A stretch of DNA of 5,685 nt from Thermoplasmata archaeon (GTDB taxonomy: Archaea; Thermoplasmatota; Thermoplasmata; Lutacidiplasmatales; UBA184): the NCBI GenBank assembly GCA_030044105.1, contig JASHWL010000107.1, positions 1 through 5,685 on the forward strand, given 5' to 3'. Of the stretch, positions 5,205 through 5,685 are shown piece by piece (the first letter of the stretch is position 1; every line of letters begins with the position of its first letter). Under the pieces are notes generated by a model that saw only the letters and a program-made list of their open reading frames with translations, made no database searches and was not told the origin of the DNA. A program made the translations under genes and the position numbers.

Positions 5205-5685
5205 TGGCCTTCACCTCCGCGGCCCCGATCGCCGGGACGGCCGTCGGCGGGGCGCGCGCCGCGTCGACCCCCGCGAACGAGACCTCCCGCGCGGCGAGCC
5301 GGCGCAGGTAGCTGCGGCGGTACCGCCAGTGGAAGAGGATCGTGACCACCGCGTTGACCGCGAAGATCGGCCCCAGGGTCTCGGCGATCTGGACCGGGAC
5401 GATCTGGATGCCGGGCGTCTCGCCGCCCCAGATCGTCATGACGATGAAGAAGCCGAGCAGGCTCGTGATCAGCCAGATGAACAGCGGTCGGTCGCGCGGG
5501 TGCGTCCGCTTCGATCGGTCGAGGAACGGCAGGAAGAGGACGAAGACGATCAGGACCGTCGTGACCGCCACCGCGATCACGGGCGTCACGCCCAGGAAGT
5601 CGACGAACTTGAACAGCCAGAGGAAGTACCAGTCCGGTTCGGTCACGACGTTGGCGGCCGCGAGGTTGCCGACGTACGTCGGCAG
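5197..5685 (-). CDS. Cytochrome b (bc-type complex), C-terminal part, cut by window edge
   Basis: The frame is open to the right edge, giving 162 residues and the stop codon. A GTG at 5646 is an internal valine, not a start: 13 in-frame codons before it read LPTYVGNLAAANV. Visible residues 17-20 are PDWY, the Qo-site motif (PEWY in mitochondria), in TEPDWYFLWLFKF. A hydrophobic helix follows (35-53), ending FLPFLDRSKR, then HPRDRP, a helix at 68-86, and a last segment about 104-119. The PFLDR...RP pattern is typical of the C-terminal domain of cytochrome b / PetD-like subunits, which takes part in quinol oxidation at the Qo site. The haem-ligating helices belong to the N-terminal domain, outside the window, so I cannot tell whether this is a full-length cytochrome b or a split PetD-like subunit. 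A Pro/Ala-rich hydrophilic tail (about 137-162) ends it. The stop overlaps the next gene by 8 bases. Confidence 0.92.
   Translation of the reverse strand: MPTYVGNLAAANVVTEPDWYFLWLFKFVDFLGVTPVIAVAVTTVLIVFVLFLPFLDRSKRTHPRDRPLFIWLITSLLGFFIVMTIWGGETPGIQIVPVQIAETLGPIFAVNAVVTILFHWRYRRSYLRRLAAREVSFAGVDAARAPPTAVPAIGAAEVKASE
5211..5218 (-). promoter_or_regulatory. Consensus Shine-Dalgarno for the 88-residue gene (fixes a GTG start)
   Basis: The minus strand reads GGAGGTGA, the full complement of the conserved 16S rRNA 3' end, 6 bases before the GTG at 5204. It lies inside the last codons of cytochrome b, indicating strong independent initiation of the small downstream gene despite the overlap. Confidence 0.8.

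Noticed and set aside
5197..5646. Reading the cytochrome b fragment as a complete gene starting at 5646
   Set aside because: That codon is an internal GTG; the frame continues to the window edge and lies just before the PDWY motif, in the middle of the protein family.

Overview
The window is very GC-rich (by eye about two thirds G+C). Every gene I can support lies on the minus strand, so it reads from right to left. It is the downstream part of an aerobic respiratory gene cluster, followed by a tRNA gene and the start of an rRNA methyltransferase gene. An archaeon is the best fit. CtaA is the compact four-helix form known from archaea, the RlmE N-terminus has the archaeal/eukaryal style RSRAAFKL, and short A/T-rich TATA-like boxes (one with a BRE-like GGGAAA) sit at the right distance upstream of the tRNA and two protein genes. 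The tRNA lacks an encoded CCA. A high-GC aerobic Thermoplasmatota-type archaeon is my guess. The phylum is inference, and a bacterium is not strictly excluded.

Layout in transcription order (right to left): the C-terminal part of a cytochrome b of the bc type (5685-5197, cut by the window edge); an 88-residue two-helix protein (5204-4938); a 125-residue three-helix protein (4945-4568); haem-copper oxidase subunit I (4571-2880); compact haem A synthase ctaA (2875-2297); haem O synthase ctaB (2265-1345); an unrecognised 237-residue soluble protein (1288-575); a 59-residue single-helix protein (516-337) that is easy to miss; tRNA-Pro(GGG) (266-192); and the first 43 codons of rlmE (131-1). From cytochrome b to ctaA, consecutive genes overlap by 8, 8 and 4 bases or are 4 bases apart, so they are very probably one translationally coupled transcript. 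ctaB follows after 31 bases. The last two protein genes and the tRNA each have their own candidate promoter.

Working together, the cytochrome b complex would pass quinol electrons to the oxidase, while CtaB (haem b to haem O) and CtaA (haem O to haem A) make the oxidase cofactor. The oxidase is therefore probably an aa3-type, A1-family proton pump. Subunit II (CuA), subunit III, the Rieske protein and the rest of cytochrome b are not in the window and may lie upstream. The most interesting items are the two small membrane proteins between cytochrome b and subunit I, which have near-identical start junctions, the extra single-helix protein, the unknown 237-residue protein, and several unusual residues in subunit I. 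I found no mobile elements or CRISPR arrays, and no gene-free stretch longer than 300 bases.
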